Shown piece by piece: positions 15,956 through 16,440 of a stretch of DNA of 16,440 bases. How positions within the stretch are numbered: the first letter of the stretch is position 1; each line of letters opens with the position of its first letter. The stretch covers positions 1 to 16,440 of the forward strand of contig CAJTXH010000058.1 of the NCBI GenBank assembly GCA_910580005.1. Reading direction: 5' to 3'. The notes beneath the pieces were generated by a model. The model was given only the letters and a program-made list of their open reading frames with translations, had not been told where the DNA came from and did not search any database. This DNA is from an uncultured Lachnospiraceae bacterium. Lineage in GTDB: Bacteria; Bacillota; Clostridia; Lachnospirales; Lachnospiraceae. Made by a program: the position numbers and the translations under genes.

Positions 15956-16025
15956 AATTAACCTCTTTTCTGCGCCGCTTTCATAATCCAGGTTTGTGAC
16001 AAGCGGCACACAGACACAAACTCTA
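15956..16025 (-). promoter_or_regulatory. Candidate pseudoknot leader element, copy 2 (before ilvB)
   Basis: Helix P1 is GTTTGTG (16021-16015) with CACAAAC (15998-15992), seven pairs. Helix P2 is TGTGCCGCTT (16010-16001) with AAGCGGCGCA (15980-15971), ten pairs with one G-U. The order and linkers match copy 1: TCTG, then GT, then an 11-nt stretch with GGATTATG. P2 ends 5 nt before GAGG (15965-15962), which is 6 nt before the ATG. Compared with copy 1, the P2 change C-to-T turns C-G into U-G, the P1-edge change makes or loses an A-U pair, one change falls in a linker, and a 5-nt indel lies in the long loop. The element starts just after the T-box terminator, so it is present only in transcripts that read through. 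Confidence 0.65.
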
Positions 16026-16029
16026 TAAT

Positions 16030-16058
16030 AAAAAAGCCCTAAGCTTAAAGCTTAGGAC
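16030..16058 (-). terminator. T-box terminator hairpin of the ilvBN leader
   Basis: GTCCTAAGC (16058-16050) pairs with GCTTAGGGC (16044-16036), nine pairs with one G-U around a 5-nt loop, followed by a six-T run. The CCTAA of its 5' arm can instead pair with the TTAGG just before the T-box sequence, giving the competing antiterminator. Confidence 0.9.
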
Positions 16059-16305
16059 GGGTAATCCGCGGTACCACCTAAATTCAGAAAAAGTTCCACA
16101 CTCTGCCAGTACGCAGGCAATAAAGCCATTAATACTGCTTTCCTTGTAACGGTAGAAAAATCCGTCAGAGCCTACTTGGAGAAAATCCTTTTGGTCTGCT
16201 GCTCAAGGGCTACTTCTATATATACGGAATGAAGATTTACACCAGCCATCTTCTCTCTATGCTTCCAGTAAATATATACTCCTCCCTGTCACTGCATTTA
16301 CTATT
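16036..16305 (-). ncRNA. T-box riboswitch of the ilvBN operon, probably valine-type
   Basis: This leader RNA binds uncharged tRNA and then lets transcription continue into ilvBN. The hallmark AGGTGGTACCGCGG lies at 16079-16066, directly before the terminator. Stem I is recognisable by AGTA (16280-16277), AGAGAG, the distal GAAGAT/ATCTTC arm with GGCTGGTGTAA, and the final CCCTTGAGC. The specifier position after GAA (16216-16214) reads GTA (16213-16211), so tRNA-Val is the best guess. The usual one-base spacer between GAA and the specifier seems to be missing and the following base is G rather than A, so an isoleucine or other reading cannot be excluded. The T-box identity itself is secure. 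Confidence 0.93.
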
Positions 16306-16326
16306 CTTAATTTTTTAATTTATGTG

Positions 16327-16355
16327 ATATTACCATTAAAAATAAAATCTGTCAA
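16327..16355 (-). promoter_or_regulatory. Predicted promoter of the ilvBN operon
   Basis: Minus-strand TTGACA (16355-16350), a 17-nt spacer and TAATAT (16332-16327). The start near 16320 gives a leader of about 365 nt holding the T-box and then the pseudoknot-like element. Confidence 0.8.
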
Positions 16356-16375
16356 CAGTAAATTTTTTGAATACA

Positions 16376-16425
16376 CGTCCGTTTCATAAATTTCCAGTTA
16401 TCCTGTGTTTGTGTAAAAACGGACG
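16376..16425. repeat. Inverted repeat upstream of the ilvBN promoter
   Basis: On the minus strand CGTCCGTTT (16425-16417) is repeated inverted as AAACGGACG (16384-16376), nine perfect pairs around a 32-nt AT-rich loop. It lies about 20 bp upstream of the -35 box. The left arm is also part of ACGGA...TCCGT followed by TTTTT near the window edge, which could be the terminator of a gene beyond the window. It may be an operator or a terminator remnant. It cannot be settled here. Confidence 0.4.
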
Positions 16426-16440
16426 GTTTCCGTGCCAGAG

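Noticed and set aside
15956..16009. An 18-residue N-terminal extension of IlvB starting at GTG 16009.
   Set aside because: The family start aligns with MIKGTELF, GAGG lies 6 nt before that ATG, and the upstream codons coincide with the RNA element.

Overview
The window looks like chromosomal DNA from a low-GC, AT-rich Clostridia bacterium, most likely of the Lachnospiraceae type. The evidence is the gene content (pyruvate phosphate dikinase, a dimer-type glycyl-tRNA synthetase, a T-box-controlled ilvBN operon), strong GGAGG-type ribosome binding sites and TTGACA/TATAAT promoters. No phage, transposase, CRISPR array, rRNA or tRNA was found.

Layout. Bases 1-1342 hold no convincing gene: a terminator hairpin, then about 0.8 kb of degenerate GGCAGCAGGA-type repeats between polypurine/polypyrimidine tracts. 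Next is ppdK (minus), with an unusually long, GC-rich, hairpin-rich leader. Divergent from it is a lipoprotein substrate-binding protein of an ABC transporter (plus), with no transporter partner beside it. Then comes glyS (minus), which meets the binding-protein gene tail to tail at a bidirectional terminator. A sensor kinase (7401-8513, plus) and a NarL-type response regulator (11430-12059, plus) look like a two-component pair. They are separated by two minus-strand genes: a polyprenyl-phosphate-type glycosyltransferase and a polytopic membrane protein. A membrane-bound methyl-accepting chemotaxis-like protein (minus) follows. The window ends with ilvN and ilvB (minus), preceded by a T-box leader.

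The most notable signal is a nearly identical ~70-nt leader element found twice, 11.4 kb apart and on opposite strands. One copy lies directly in front of the binding-protein gene (4500-4575). The other lies directly in front of ilvB (16025-15956), downstream of the T-box terminator. In both copies two helices interlock as an H-type pseudoknot. The second helix ends exactly 5 nt before GAGG, and the start codon follows GAGG by exactly 6 nt. Most differences between the copies keep or add pairing or fall in loops. A 5-nt indel and the frame differences argue against a coding function. I infer a small cis-acting translational regulator, possibly a riboswitch-like RNA, that links branched-chain amino acid synthesis to uptake of a related solute. 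In the ilvBN leader it would form a tandem control with the T-box. I do not recognise it as a named RNA family.
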